Below are positions 25,765 to 37,115 of a DNA stretch of 64,000 bases, one piece after another. The notes beneath the pieces were generated by a model that saw only the letters and a list, made by a program, of their open reading frames with translations, had not been told where the DNA came from and did no database searches. The stretch lies in contig JAYGXS010000004.1 in assembly GCA_036362985.1 (NCBI GenBank), forward strand, positions 14,305,379-14,369,378, read 5' to 3'. Every line of letters begins with the position of its first letter. Positions within the stretch are counted from its first letter, which is position 1. This stretch comes from Ligula intestinalis. Lineage: Eukaryota > Platyhelminthes > Cestoda > Diphyllobothriidea > Diphyllobothriidae. The position numbers and the translations under genes were made by a program.

Positions 25765-28205
25765 TTGATGGCCTTGGGACGACAGAAACGGGTGAAAAGG
25801 GATGCGGATTTATCGATAAAATTTGGGGCACTGCAGACTGCACAATACCCGGAGACAGCGGAGACGTTAGTGCACAACCTCTCATCAAAACAATTAAGTG
25901 AGGTTGAAACAAAAGTTCTGCAGCGAGGAGCCGGATTCAACACGGCCGATGCTGACCCGATCACCTTTGTTGCCGCCTTCGAATCAGTGCTACGCCAGAC
26001 TAGCGCTGCAGACGAAACCAAGGAGCTACTTCGACACCAGGTCACCTCCCTTGTCATGTCGCACCGAAAAACTCACTCACTACTAGGAGGGGAACAAAAG
26101 GCTTTAAGACAGTTGAAAGTAGGCGGGCAAATAGTCACTCCACCCGCCGACAAAGGTCGATCAACGGTGGTGCTAGATTAAACTGACTACCAAAACAAAA
26201 TCCGAACGCTCCTCAGTGATCAAGAGTCTAATTGAGTCAGCGACGCCGCCGGCCCGAAGCCGCTACTAGCCAAAGTGAATAGAACCCTGGGTCGACTAAA
26301 GAAGGAAAAGGTCATCACCATCAAGGACTGGTACAAGGCGAAGCCCATCGAAGCGGCTATGGCACGCTTCTACGGCCTCCCAAAAGCACACAAGCCAGGC
26401 GTTCCCTTACGACAAATCGTCTCCCTCCGAGGAACGCCTACATACGGGCTGGCAAACTGGTCATTCCAGAGACTCAAGTTCCTCACGGTGGGCTCACGAA
26501 CGACAGTCAATTCGGCGGCACATTTCCTTGACAAAATAAAGACGGTCAGAGTGGAGCCAGATGAAAGGATGGTGTCATTCGATGTCATCTCGCTCTTCAC
26601 CTCCATACCACAGGCGCTTGCTGTCGAAACCGTCCGCGACCTCCTACGTCAGGAGTACGATGGGAGAGATGGCCAACCCACAGCTGAGGATATAATATGA
26701 CTCGTAGAGCATTGCCTCAGGACCTTCTTCACATACGAAGGGACCACGTACGAGCAAATCAAGGGCACTCCAATGGGGTCTCCAATCTCCGGGTTCATTG
26801 CTGAGATCGTACTACAAAAACTCGAGAGCCGGTTGTTTGAAGAGTACGAGCCGGAGTTTTGGGCACGCTATGTTGACGACACTTTCGTTGTCATCAACCA
26901 GAGTCAAATCAACCACTGCAAAGAAAGACTGAATTCAATTTTTCCCGACCTACAGTTCACGATGGAAGAAGAGATGGAGGACCGACTTCCGTTCCTAGAC
27001 GTTCTCGTATGCCGCCAAGCGGACGGCAAACTAGCGACGTCGATCTACCGTAAACCTACAAACACGTCCCAAATCTTGAGTTTCAATAGCAATCATCCGC
27101 TACAACACAAGCGCAGTTGTATACGCACGCTATACCGACGGGTAGAAACCCACTGCAGCACGCCAGCCGCCAAACGGGACGAGACAAAGCTCCTCCGAGA
27201 ACTATTCAGAACGAATGGCTATCCACGAGCGTTTGCTGAACGGGCTCAAATGCCACCCAAACCACGAACCGAGGAACCCTGCATATCAAAGTCGTGGCGG
27301 AGCATCCCGTACATGAAAGGCGTTTCCGAAGTTGTGGCTAGATCTCTCGCGCCTCTTGGAATAGGGGTTGCCCACAAGCCTACCTGCACCATCCGACAAC
27401 AAGTTATGCGGCTGAAAGACCCTATACCTAAACAGGAGAAGTCAGGCGTTGTAAACCGACTTCAGTGCAGCTGCGGGACGTGCAATTATGTTGGGGAAAC
27501 CGGTCGACAACTTCAAACGCGGATTCAGGAGCATAAGCGGGCCGTGAGGAGGCTGGACCCAAAGTCAGAGATAGCTTCCCATGCTGCGGCGATGGGGCAC
27601 GACTTCAACTTTGACGCAGTTGAAATTGTGGGCCGAGGTGATGATCACACATCAAGGCAGATTAAAGAGGCCTGGATGTCGACCGATTTTTCAGTTAACC
27701 GCCATATAAATTTACCGGCCCCTATGTTGTTTTAAGGACCTTCCTATCCGGGGACGGGCGCGACATCCAACAACGGGGGCCAGGAACAAGTCCGGGCGTG
27801 ACGGGAGACGATGGACCGAACGCTCAGGAGGCCAACACCGACGCACTTGAGGTTAGCATGCGGGTAGCCAACATTACGGCCGGCGTGGGCAGGCCGGAAA
27901 CCACTCGAGACACCATGGGAGGCGACGGAATGAACACACAGGGGACCGACACCAGTGCAAGCTGCATTATAACGCGATCAGCCTCTGCCGCTGCCGCGGC
28001 CGACATGCTTAGCCCCAGCACCAGTCATGGGGTCACAAAGGACGACACGGTGACAGGCAGGAGACCAGGTGACGAGAAGACTGAGGACGCAACCAGAGAC
28101 ACACAGAGTGGCTCAAACGTCATTGGTCGAACAGGCACGCGAAAGAAGGGACGGCATAAAGACGAGGGCTTTGAGCCAGAGTACCTATTCTCTGAAGATG
28201 GGTAG
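25765..28205 (+). pseudogene. PLE 2 RT / GIY-YIG endonuclease, nearly intact
   Basis: About 810 codons in one frame, interrupted only by TAA 26179, TGA 26233, TGA 26698 and a 1-base loss near 27722. Order: amino-terminal PLE region (LSSKQLSEVETKVLQRG), TPPADKGRSTVVLD, RFYGLPKAHKPG, MVSFDVISLFTSIP, EQIKGTPMGSPISG, catalytic RYVDDTFVV (intact), the NHPLQHKRSC block, VAHKPTCTIRQQVMRLKD linker, GIY-YIG domain (CGTCNYVGETGRQLQTRIQEH), RQIKEAWMSTDFSVNRHI, then a variable tail ending GFEPEYLFSEDG. The GIY position reads VVNRL where relatives have VVYRI, so endonuclease activity would be doubtful even without the stops. RT copies element RNA; the endonuclease nicks the target. Confidence 0.88.
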
Positions 28206-28231
28206 ACGAGACCACTACCCGAAACGTCAGC
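28189..28231 (+). ncRNA. Hammerhead ribozyme candidate overlapping the PLE stop codon
   Basis: CTGAAGA (28192-28198), stem II GGGTAG / CTACCC (28200-28205 / 28215-28220, six perfect pairs), GAAA (28221-28224), CG-UC (28225-28228), then AG. The protein's final codons and TAG stop (28203-28205) are the 5' strand of stem II. ATAAAC follows. All core residues are intact; an extra T precedes stem II. Confidence 0.65.
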
Positions 28232-28290
28232 CTTGTAATAAACCTCTTCCGGTGAACGCCCCCTTTCTTCTGTTCCAAAGGAGAGAACAA

Positions 28291-29290
28291 GAGGGATACG
28301 AGAGACAAGAGCCTTTGTCTTGAACAAGGCACTTCCGCGTTAGTCTTGCAGATGATTGATCCGTTTTACCAGATGTGGGTTGATCATACAACAGAAAGCC
28401 TCGCAGTTTAAGCGATTGGTCAGATTCTGAAGATGGCACACGAGATTAGATGAGGCCATTGGGATTGTTTTCAGGCCACTTAAACACTGAATTCAATCGT
28501 TAGGCCCCGGGCCAAAAACACTTGATGCCAATCATTAGCAAAGGGCTCTGGAGTGCATAAAATCTACACACCGGCAAAAGAAGATCGAATCGTAAAAGTG
28601 AAAATCAGCAAAACAATAAGCAAAATGGGTGGTGACGTGAACAAGTGCTCCATGTGGAGTGGGTTGTGTTTTCGTCAGGTCTGGCAGACTATCGATGTTC
28701 CACTCAGCTACGATCAGTGAACTTCACGCCTAAGTAAACGCTCTGGACTTACGACTCATCTAAGGTAGTTAAATGCCCTTTGAAGTGAGGAGCCCAGTGA
28801 GTCGAGAGAGCGCAGCGTTTCCGGATCTTCGAATAGAAATCAACGATTACCAGCAAGTGAGTGAAGGAATTTGAGAAAGAGAAACGGCTCACTGGAACAG
28901 TCGAAAATTCAAAGGGTTTTTCGAGGTGGATGAACTTGAGCTGACCAATCTTCCTCTTATTTCGCTGCCTTGATTATTTAACGAATCTTGGTGGGCTCGA
29001 AACCCGTGTGTTTTTAGTCTTCCCTACGATGAAGGGGAGGGAGAGAGAAATTATTAATTCGAATGACTCCTCTGTTTCAGGTTTTTGATCTCCAGAGAAA
29101 TTAATTTCTGATTGCGGTATACATCAGTATATATAAGGTCTATAGGTGTATACCGAAATTGTAAGCGTATATTTTTGTTGAAACCCGTCAACCCCAATGA
29201 AATATACACCTGCTGCCACAGGACAGTCTTCAGGAGTATAAATTGACATTGTAACTTACCATACTAACAGGCTAGGTACTTGCTAAAAGG
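28291..29290. other. No feature seen
   Basis: About 1 kb without a gene or a repeat that I recognise. Confidence 0.4.
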
Positions 29291-29361
29291 CCCAGACACG
29301 TGTTTCGCCGGTATTCTGCCGCTGCTTGACACAGCTGCGAGGGCTCCGGCTCATCAGTGGG
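29291..29361 (-). ncRNA. Solitary type I hammerhead ribozyme, canonical in every core position
   Basis: Read on the minus strand: stem I CCCA (29361-29358) with TGGG (29294-29291); CTGATGA (29357-29351); stem II GCCGG / CCGGC (29350-29346 / 29311-29307) with G-C as its first pair, capped by a 34-base loop that can form an inner GCTG/CAGC helix; GAAA (29306-29303); stem III from self-complementary ACACGTGT (29303-29296); and cleavage nucleotide C (29295) in GUC. Unlike the PLE copies it has no extra base before stem II. No PLE or SINE is visible around it. Confidence 0.7.
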
Positions 29362-29814
29362 TCCCCCGCACTCTTCAGTTTCTCCGTTGGTTAAATTCGT
29401 TATCTAATAGTAGTTAGTCGGTTTTCTTAAGCTTCTTGCGGTCTTCAGCTCTTGGTTGTTGTGTAAACACCAGAGCAGGATTTCCAAAGCCGAAGGAAGA
29501 TAAATATGTCCGGTGACGGAGACGTTCTTCGGGTTTACTGCAGCACAGACAGCTTTATTAGCAGTTCTTGTACGAGTGGATATTAATTCTGACTAAGTGA
29601 GACAGCTGTGATGGTAAAAATTCCCTAATTATATAAGTCCTGATCTAAGCTGCTATTAAATTAGGGTATGCGTCCGTTGAAGATGTTTGCTCTCTACGTA
29701 ACTGAAATTACGCAGTCTGGGCAAACAGGCTCAGGAATGGAAGGCAAGTTCTTACTTGGAGGGGAAGGAGGGTTTCCAATGTGTACAAAATGGATGCAGG
29801 AGGAGGGGCTAGTG

Positions 29815-29817
<3 letters not shown>
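29362..29817. other. No feature seen
   Basis: Possibly the rest of whatever element carries the ribozyme at 29291, but no known signature. Confidence 0.35.

Positions 29818-29876
<59 letters not shown>
29818..29876. repeat. (TA)n microsatellite, about 29 units
   Basis: Uninterrupted TA dinucleotides over 59 bp; open frames of alternating Tyr-Ile across it are artefacts. Confidence 0.97.
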
Positions 29877-29879
<3 letters not shown>

Positions 29880-30114
29880 AGAATCGCCCATCCCAACTCA
29901 GTCAGCGGACAGCTAGGTGGTGGTCTGTTGCTGGCGGTGATGGAGAGATTGAGGAGGACCCTCAACGCGCTTCTTTACTCACTATAATTAATCCGACGCG
30001 CTTGAATCTATCGCGGCGTGCTAAAAGCCGTGGCTTTGAGGATTGCCAACTGACGGAAACCGCAGTCGGCCCACAGTGTGTATCTTGTTGTGTAGAGCGG
30101 CTTACTGCTGGCTG

Positions 30115-30600
30115 AGAGGCAGATATAATTGCTCCTTCTTAATGTGGCCTTTTTAGCGCTCCCTGTCGGGAGCCTACTTAGCCAGACGTGCTGTTTGGTA
30201 TGCGTGTGGAGTGTTTGTCGCACCAGCCATCTGCGCCCTCCGGCCTTCTTGACTCTGTCTTGACAACCGGTTCCCGGTGCGAGAATGGTCAGAGAGTGAG
30301 GTAGACCCGGCCAGTCGCCGCATACTTCAACTCGTTGGAGCTCGTAGTGGATGTCATCGAAATCGACGGTCAAACTATCACAGAATGCTGTGGACGCGGA
30401 CTCGTATGGTGATACCCTGGTCATGTCGGTGTTAGTCTTGCTTTGGGCTGCCTGTCGAAGGTGGCGATGTCGACACCAGAAGGTTTCCTCAATCACAAGT
30501 CAGCGAAGACGGATAAGGCTGGACAGCCTTTATTGTGAGAAAATGCTTTACGAAGGAAGCTGTAAGCAGGTGTCAATCGCTGTCTCAAGCAGACCAGTTG
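30115..30600. repeat. Dispersed repeat family E, copy 2
   Basis: 30135-30275 matches 22220-22370 (GCACCAGCCATCTGCGCCCTC, CTTCTTGACT); 30485-30560 matches about 4915-4985. So E-type sequence occurs at least three times in the window. Confidence 0.5.
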
Positions 30601-32449
30601 GGTAGTGTCTGCTGTTGGGGTAACTTGACCCCGGGGCATTTCTCCTGTCACCTGCAGCCAATAAGTTCAAAGTGGCACACTGCTTAGCCTCGAGTTCAGC
30701 AGCAGACCGACCGGAAGCGTGGGGTGGACAAGAGGAGGACGCGGGCGGCTCCCGCAGTGGATCGTGAGAAGGAAGCACGATTGGCGGGTCAAGGAAACTG
30801 AGTCAGTGGTAATAGCGCTGATTGCGAAATGTCATAGTCCCTCTCCCGAATGCATGCGTGAACTAGATGAAAACATCTAGGAAAGAAGGCAAGCTAGTTT
30901 GTAAGGGACGAAAGTCTCGGATGCCATCTGTCATCTGCTCCCTCCACTTGGATTAGGGTTTGCACACAGAGGTCGGAAGCCGCCAACAGACGCTGGGCCA
31001 TGAGGCCTGAAGACTCAGTGCCACGGCAGGCAATTTCTGGGTCGTTTACCGGATCTGATGCAATTGTGGGAAAACAGGTGATTACTTCCAACGTGAACGG
31101 CCGAGCATGCAGCAGCGGTGAAGCGGAAAGACGTGAGTTTTCCGGCAGCAGCCCACCAACGGGAACTGGCCAGAATTTTTGATTTTCATGCGGTCAGGTT
31201 CCTCGCAAGAGATGAAAACCGCGTGGGCCGCGAGCTGCTCAAGTCATTTTTCGCAGGCCCACCGTCTGGAAAAGAAGCACAATGACCAGTAGTTCCCACG
31301 TCTGAGCAGTCACCTTGGGATGGCGCGGGCAACTAAATTTACCAATGCCAGCGAGCCAATTTGTCGCATGATGTAATCGCGGCAAGGCACGATTGGAACT
31401 CACGATTGGGTCAAGCTCTTATCCTAGCATCTACGACCCCCAGCAGTGATCACAAGAGCGAGCGGTCGCGGGGCCACTGAAGACGAGAGTTCCCCGTCGA
31501 TTTCGACTATGGGCACCGCATACTCCAACAAGCCGCAGCAAACGCTGAAGCTAGCCGAAGCAGACACTGAGGTAAGCCGCGCAAGCTGCACGAAGGCTAC
31601 AGCAAGCTAAAGCAACGCAGCGAACTACCGAAAATGAAACAAGAGTTAAGGCAGACCCGCGGGGAATCTGCTTCCTCGCTCGCCACTCTCACCTCCGTTT
31701 CCGGTGTAAAGACAAAGACAATAACACCGGGGATGAGGGGGGGTGTAGATAGCTGGCACGACGGGAGCCATTACAGGCTATAAATACTACGCACGTCGTG
31801 CCTCAATCACTCTTATTTGCACTTATCTCTGAGCTCCCGAGGATGCCAAACGTCAGGCCGATAAACTTCTTGTTTAAGCGATAGTATCCGCTCCCTCCTG
31901 AACTGCCTCTTGTAACTGCCCGGTGCGCTCCTTACGGAAATCCGTTCAGTGTATATGCTCATTTAAACACAGGCCGGAATGACGACATCATGTGAGAGGG
32001 GACGCCGGAAGTGTAGTCGGTAATTAAGTTGTTTTCATTTTAGTTGCGTCATCCTCGTCGATGAAAGTTGAACGTGTGTGGTAGAGATGTCTACTCCCAA
32101 GTCTATTACCAAAGATTTTTATTGCATAATGTACACACGCACACAAGTGGTAATTTACTTGATCGTATGATCTGTGTTGCAGAAAAATATGCGCACTCAA
32201 TTTGCATTCAGTTTCCCTTAAAAATCTGCCCAAGCGACTAGAAAAATCGCCCTCAGGCCAACGCACAGTCAAATATCTAAGATGGGTTTTGATCAGCAGA
32301 AATTTGCGCATTCTGGGACATTAAAAGGACGCCAGGAATTTCCGTTTCGATCAAACAAAGATACGACTCCTGGTAACGACATGCTGTTGGAGCGTGATCT
32401 TAGGAGCTTTTCAACTGACGGAATAACTTGAATAGAAGCAAATTTGCGT
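30601..32449. other. No gene recognised
   Basis: Moderately GC-rich up to about 31900, then AT-rich. Open frames are short and overlap on both strands without family signatures. Confidence 0.4.
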
Positions 32450-32880
32450 GCCACAGGTTATTATTGTACAGAAGCAGAAGACGCGATCTCTGGAACGGCA
32501 ATTTTATTCGTCTGAGCTTTCGACTCCACACGAGAAGCCAGCGTCAGAGAAAGTGAGAAACAGCAATAGTTAGCTACGCGTAAATGGGGTGGGAGGGGGG
32601 GGGTTTGCACTTGTGATTGGTCATTGCCCACGCCACGTCCATTCTCACGCTGTCTTATCGTGTGTCGACTACGCGCGTCCCTGTAGTTGTGGCTTGTGAC
32701 CTTGAAGTGACAGCCGTCATGTTTGTACGGGAACTGGGCCGCGGTTGCCGGTCACGAGAACGGATGGCAAAGTAACAGGGCGGTATATCCACATGCCTGT
32801 TGATGGAGTTAGGATCTGACACCCAGGCTTCCAGCAGTTCTCGACCAGTCTTATAACTGGCTCGTGCCATTATCCGTGTG
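32450..32880 (-). mobile_element. PLE family B 3' end, minus strand
   Basis: 5'-truncated inside the endonuclease. Minus strand from 32880: ASYKTGRELLEAWVSDPNSI, NRHVDIPPCYFAIRSRDRQP ... TRVVDTR then stop. The tail contains the hammerhead (32511-32550), GAATAAAA, and TTCCAGAGATCGCGTCTTC at 32476-32494. Confidence 0.8.
32511..32550 (-). ncRNA. Hammerhead-like core, PLE family B
   Basis: CTGACGC (32541-32547; last A lost), stem II GGCTTC / GGAGTC (six pairs including two G-U), GAAA (32518-32521), GC-UC, AGA. One core substitution probably abolishes activity. Confidence 0.5.
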
Positions 32881-34055
32881 CCCGAAAAGTCGAATGGATG
32901 GCCTTGAACTTTGTAGACAGCCCACTGTGCGGTTTCGTGGAGAAGTCAACTGGGGAAATGAGAGTGTGGCCCCTATGGCCCTCCCACTCCCTGAGATCGA
33001 ACCAAGGTGCGGGAACATAGAAATTAGATTGCCTATATGATTAAATATTAACTGAACCTTTGCAATGTGTCTCCCATTCGAACAAACCACTCAAGTATGG
33101 CTGTGGTATTCAATGTCATGCCGCCGAACCCCAAGATATTTCATGCTGGTGTTTAATTCAACTTCTTTTAGGCAACCTGCTACACCTAGACCCTGTAAAA
33201 GCAACTACTTAAAAAGTGTGTTTTTTCGATGATTTCCGATCTCCTTATTAATATCCTGCCTTGTACTCGCTTGGTGGCAACGTAAAGAACGAGTATTCTT
33301 CCGTTACAAAAGGTCTTTAATTACGAGACTTTAAAGACCATGAAATCACCATTAGAGCATATGTTCTACCCATAGAAAACATGCAATAAAATATCCTGTA
33401 CTTTACTCATCTAGTAGCAACATGCGCCGTCTTCAAATGTTATACATGGAGAAAAGGTATCTTTTGGTTACGAAATTTTTTCTAACTGCCACCCTTTTTA
33501 AGACCATGAAATGTCCATTTGTAAAGCATAGTATTTACCCCTTCCTTAATGTTACTTATAAAGTATACAATGTAATCCACTCCCACTGAAAATGTTATGA
33601 TCATAGGGGACTTCTTCCTCAAAGCAGAAATAAATGGGTGACTTTTCTTGGAGGGAATATATACCACATATAGAGTGGAAACCATAAATTATTTTGTAAC
33701 GACAGATCGGACTAAATATTATTTGGGAATCGGACAATTTATTTATGATCGCGTGATCTTCTTTTTCGTGGTATAGCAGTTGATGAATATGTAATCTGCC
33801 AACAAAAGAGTATGGCAATGAGTATTTCCCAAATAAATGAAAAGGTTCACGTTCCAGATATTTGCATGGACTTGGAAGAAGACGTGTCGAGCAACGGATC
33901 AATTGATATATTGTCCTCAGCTTTGGAACTATTACAGGAGTTCATCTTCACAGATCTCTAAAGATGGAGACAATGAGTGTGCAGCAGAAATCAAAGTGTT
34001 TTGTAGTACAGCTACGAGACAAAAATTTGGGTGGCGGATAGGGTGGAGGGTGCGA
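32881..34055. other. No gene recognised
   Basis: AT-rich spacer. Near 33300-33560 short words (TTTAAGACCATGAAAT) occur twice, suggesting an old duplication. Confidence 0.4.
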
Positions 34056-34119
34056 TAGGTTGAGTCCACTCCTGCGCTGTGACGAAAACTTGAGACGGCG
34101 TAGCCGTGGACTCAACCTA
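34056..34119. repeat. Perfect 14-bp inverted repeat
   Basis: TAGGTTGAGTCCAC (34056-34069) and its exact complement at 34106-34119, with a 36-base spacer. It could form a hairpin. Role unknown. Confidence 0.85.
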
Positions 34120-34244
34120 CCACCAATGCAAACCACTCCTTCCCCCTTTATCCCCCTATCATGTGCTCTTGTGGTCGAGCTACAAACCACATTAATTCTT
34201 TATGCACACTCATTATGTCTGAAGCTGGCCTCTTGCAAGTAAAA

Positions 34245-34320
34245 GTACTCTCCCAGTGATCGTGCCTTCATCTTCTTTGCTACAAGAACCTGGGACTCGC
34301 ACATTCATTTCCATACTCAA
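34245..34320 (+). mobile_element. PLE tail scrap
   Basis: CTCTCCCAGTGATCGTGCCTTCATCTTCTTTGCTAC, then AGAACCTGGGACTCGCA. This matches the tail at 46.9 kb (minus strand) and 51.19 kb. Confidence 0.5.
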
Positions 34321-34799
34321 GTTCACTCAAGTAATGCTCAACTTACTCGAGCTGAAAACATGCTTCAGAACTCTGGTTTGCATTAGCAAGGCAATCTACT
34401 GTATTCCGAGTGGCACGATACATTTACGCCATATAAGGAGGACTATGTGAAAGTGGTCGTGTCTGTCAGACGCCCTCCTAACTCTTGACGCCACAGACGA
34501 GGTCACTTAGAACACAGGACCTCGAGCAAAAACAGTTTCCCCGCGTGCCTCGAGGCTTGCTCAAGCGGACGGGCGACCGCTCCTGCTGCAAGACGCAACT
34601 GACACGCACCCAAACGCACGCACCATTTTTCCCCCATTCTGGCCTCTACCCACAGTGGCTTGACCTCAATCCGTCCAATGGGATTCCCGCTTTAGTAGAC
34701 TGATCTTATTTAGTAGGTTGGCCTCACTCCGTGGGACAAAGACGACAATGCGGTGTCTACCTTCAGGCATCACCCCGGACCCGACCTGACTAGGGAACG

Positions 34800-35065
34800 G
34801 ATGCACTAGTCCGCGAGTCAAAACTCTTTCCACCTATTCTCCTATCCTTCTGTGCAGAATACACTATTTCTAATCACCCGGCTTTCCCATCGTCCTATCT
34901 CTCCTCGCCTAAATGAACCATAGGCGTAAAAGACCGTAGCTGTTAGGTTCAACCATCTTAGCTTTAACACCTGTCGATTGACGCTTCATGATCTAAAGGT
35001 TGATTAGTCTAAATCACTCCTTCAAGCGTCAGGCGTCAAATAAACCACTCCCGGTGAACGTTTGT
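34800..35065 (-). repeat. Family D relic followed by PLE tail scrap
   Basis: 34830-34980 read on the minus strand gives GTTAAAGCTAA and ATAGTGTATTCTGCACAG words of family D. 35035-35060 on the plus strand is AAATAAACCACTCCCGGTGAACG, a PLE tail. Confidence 0.45.
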
Positions 35066-35469
35066 CATTCTTTTGATATCAGAACACGTTTGAGTGATAC
35101 TAAGCCAAATATTCTCCCTATTCTTTACCGAAGATAAAATTAAAATGTAGAAAACCGTCGGTTTTGAAAGGTCTGACCTTACCTGAAATTTCACGTGTAT
35201 GCATTCCGACCCATGTAGGTAGACAGGAAGTCTTATTACCCTCACCTGAAGCCATGGGATTAGATCCCTGGCTGGTGGTTGCATAAAAGGTGAGTTATCG
35301 GTAAATAGGGGATGCTGCGAAAATATTTACCAATGGGTTCATGTCGTGAATATTGCCATCATAAATCTTGGGCAGCACAGGGCGGTAGCGTTCACCTGTT
35401 TGTCTTTATGGCAGGTTAGAAGGCCACATCGATGTGTATTTACCCTTTCACTTGCTCCTAGGAAGTGTT

Positions 35470-35950
35470 ATAGGTGTTAAGGCTAATACGGTCAACCTTA
35501 ACAGCTACAATCTTCCAGGCCCGGTTCCTTAGGAGATAGTAGGGAAGTCTTGGGAAGGCCAGAGTAGGAGAAACAATATATTGTGTACAAAAGAGTTAGT
35601 GGAAAGTTTTCACTCCATCCGGCATGGTGTTCGGTCGCGAAAGAGCGCCGCGCCGTCGCGTCCGTCCCTCAGGGGACGGAATCCCAAGTCTCCGTTGGTA
35701 CATGAATTGACTAGAAGACTGGAGAGCGCTTGGCCAGAGCTGATTGGCCACAAGAATTTCGCGACGGTGATAGGTCGAGCAGTTTGGGGCGCCTCCATGC
35801 GCCCGATCGTGCGAGGGTATAGGTCGCGCGTTAGTGCTGACATCAGCCATCGTGCTGAGAAAGGCGCGACTGGCCGACCAAGATTCACCCTGACAGAACA
35901 TGTTAGTAGCGTCTTGAGTTTGAAGGAGGTGGGCTGTAGAACCACTACAG
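35470..35950 (+). repeat. Dispersed repeat family D, copy 2
   Basis: The longest match to 20550-21060 (see there). A 210-codon frame at 35596-36228 on the opposite strand overlaps it but shows no known domain, and its homologous stretch at 20.7 kb is not open, so I do not call it a gene. Confidence 0.65.
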
Positions 35951-37019
35951 TGTGATGTATCGGCCAAACAAAGAGGAGCTTGTAAACGACGGTTCATGAA
36001 CACATACCGGCCTGACTGAATCAATGTAAAAATATATCGATTTCGAGTTCTATTCTCGCCCACCAAGCCAATCCCAACGAAGCCTTTCAGGTTGTCTACG
36101 GGACAGCAGCCAACTTCTCTAAGGCCCAGTATTGGTCCAAATCCATCTGCAACGTTCAGCTTCTTGCGCCTATTGACAAGTTTGCACGCACCAGTGTCTA
36201 CCTTCTCCAATCCAGTCTGGCCAATCATACCAGAGCTGACTCACGCAGGACCTTACTGTGTGACGACTGTCACGTGCATACCACTGTGAAAGTTGCCTCT
36301 CTCGGGTAAAGATACACGCTCGTTCGATTGTCAACTTCATCCAACCTATTCTCAACTATCTCTGTACAGAATATATTATTCCTTCCACCCGCCATTCCCT
36401 TCTCCTCTTCTAGCTACGGAACCGGGTCTAAAGATCGCAGCCAAGGCAGTGGCTAGACGGCTAGAAAATCCTGTGCTGTGCTGTCGGAAGAAGTTAATAT
36501 AGGCGCTTTCCCTTCCATAGCCGATGCCGACGTCAACTGGTGATCACATGTCGTCCCCACGCCCTCATGACAGTTCAAAATTCCGTGCACGTGCCAGTGA
36601 TTTCAACTCCTTGAACGCGACCTATGTCTACTACTCACAGTCACAATATTTTTCTCCCTCCCTTTGCAGTCCGATGATCTCTAACTGCCAACCTCGCAAT
36701 GCGATTACAAGCAACCATAAGACATTTGTAAACCCTCTCTAACTTTCATATTTCAAAGATTTATGCAATTGCGTAGACCCGATGAAGAGTTGCTGAAAAT
36801 ATGTTTGTAGAATTGACTTTTGACGCTTAAAATTAGAAATTATTTCGAACTTAAACAACCTTTTTACTGCTTACCAATTACGGGAGGATTAAAAAACAGC
36901 AATTTCATAATTTAAGCATCCACCAGAAAGGAAACGGGGGATGCTGAAAGACCTATTGATGAGCCGAAACTGCGAAGCACGCGTCTCTGAACTTTTAATC
37001 AGTACCTTGTATCCCTTAT
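35951..37019. other. No gene; short family D relic on minus strand
   Basis: 36350-36440 (minus) resembles family D (AATATATTCTGTACAG). The rest shows nothing I can name. Confidence 0.4.
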
Positions 37020-37072
37020 ATACAGTAGATTAGAAGAAAGAGGAGCGTTCACCGGGAGAGGTTTATTATAAG

Positions 37073-37115
37073 CCTGACGTTTCGGGTAGTGGTCTCGTCT
37101 ACCCATCTTCAGAGA
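37073..37115 (-). ncRNA. Hammerhead ribozyme candidate, PLE 3 left end
   Basis: CTGAAGA (37106-37112), stem II GGGTAG / CTACCC (six perfect pairs), GAAA (37080-37083), CG-UC, AGGC, then AATAAA eight bases on. Same sequence class as 28189, with an intact core. Confidence 0.65.

Larger units (their letters stand above)
25600..28290 (+). mobile_element. Penelope-like element 2, near full length
   Basis: The most complete PLE here. Its left edge (about 25620-25714) is a minus-strand copy of the element's own 3' tail (GTTCACCGCGAGAGGTTTAT), inverted relative to the right edge (28227-28281, ATAAACCTCTTCCGGTGAAC). This inverted terminal-repeat arrangement is known for PLEs. Between lie the amino-terminal region, RT, linker, GIY-YIG domain and an acidic/Thr-rich tail, then a hammerhead. 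I could not find a clear target duplication. Confidence 0.85.

Noticed and set aside
35596..36228. 210-codon frame on the minus strand
   Set aside because: Overlaps repeat family D; the matching copy at 20.7 kb is not open and no domain is visible.
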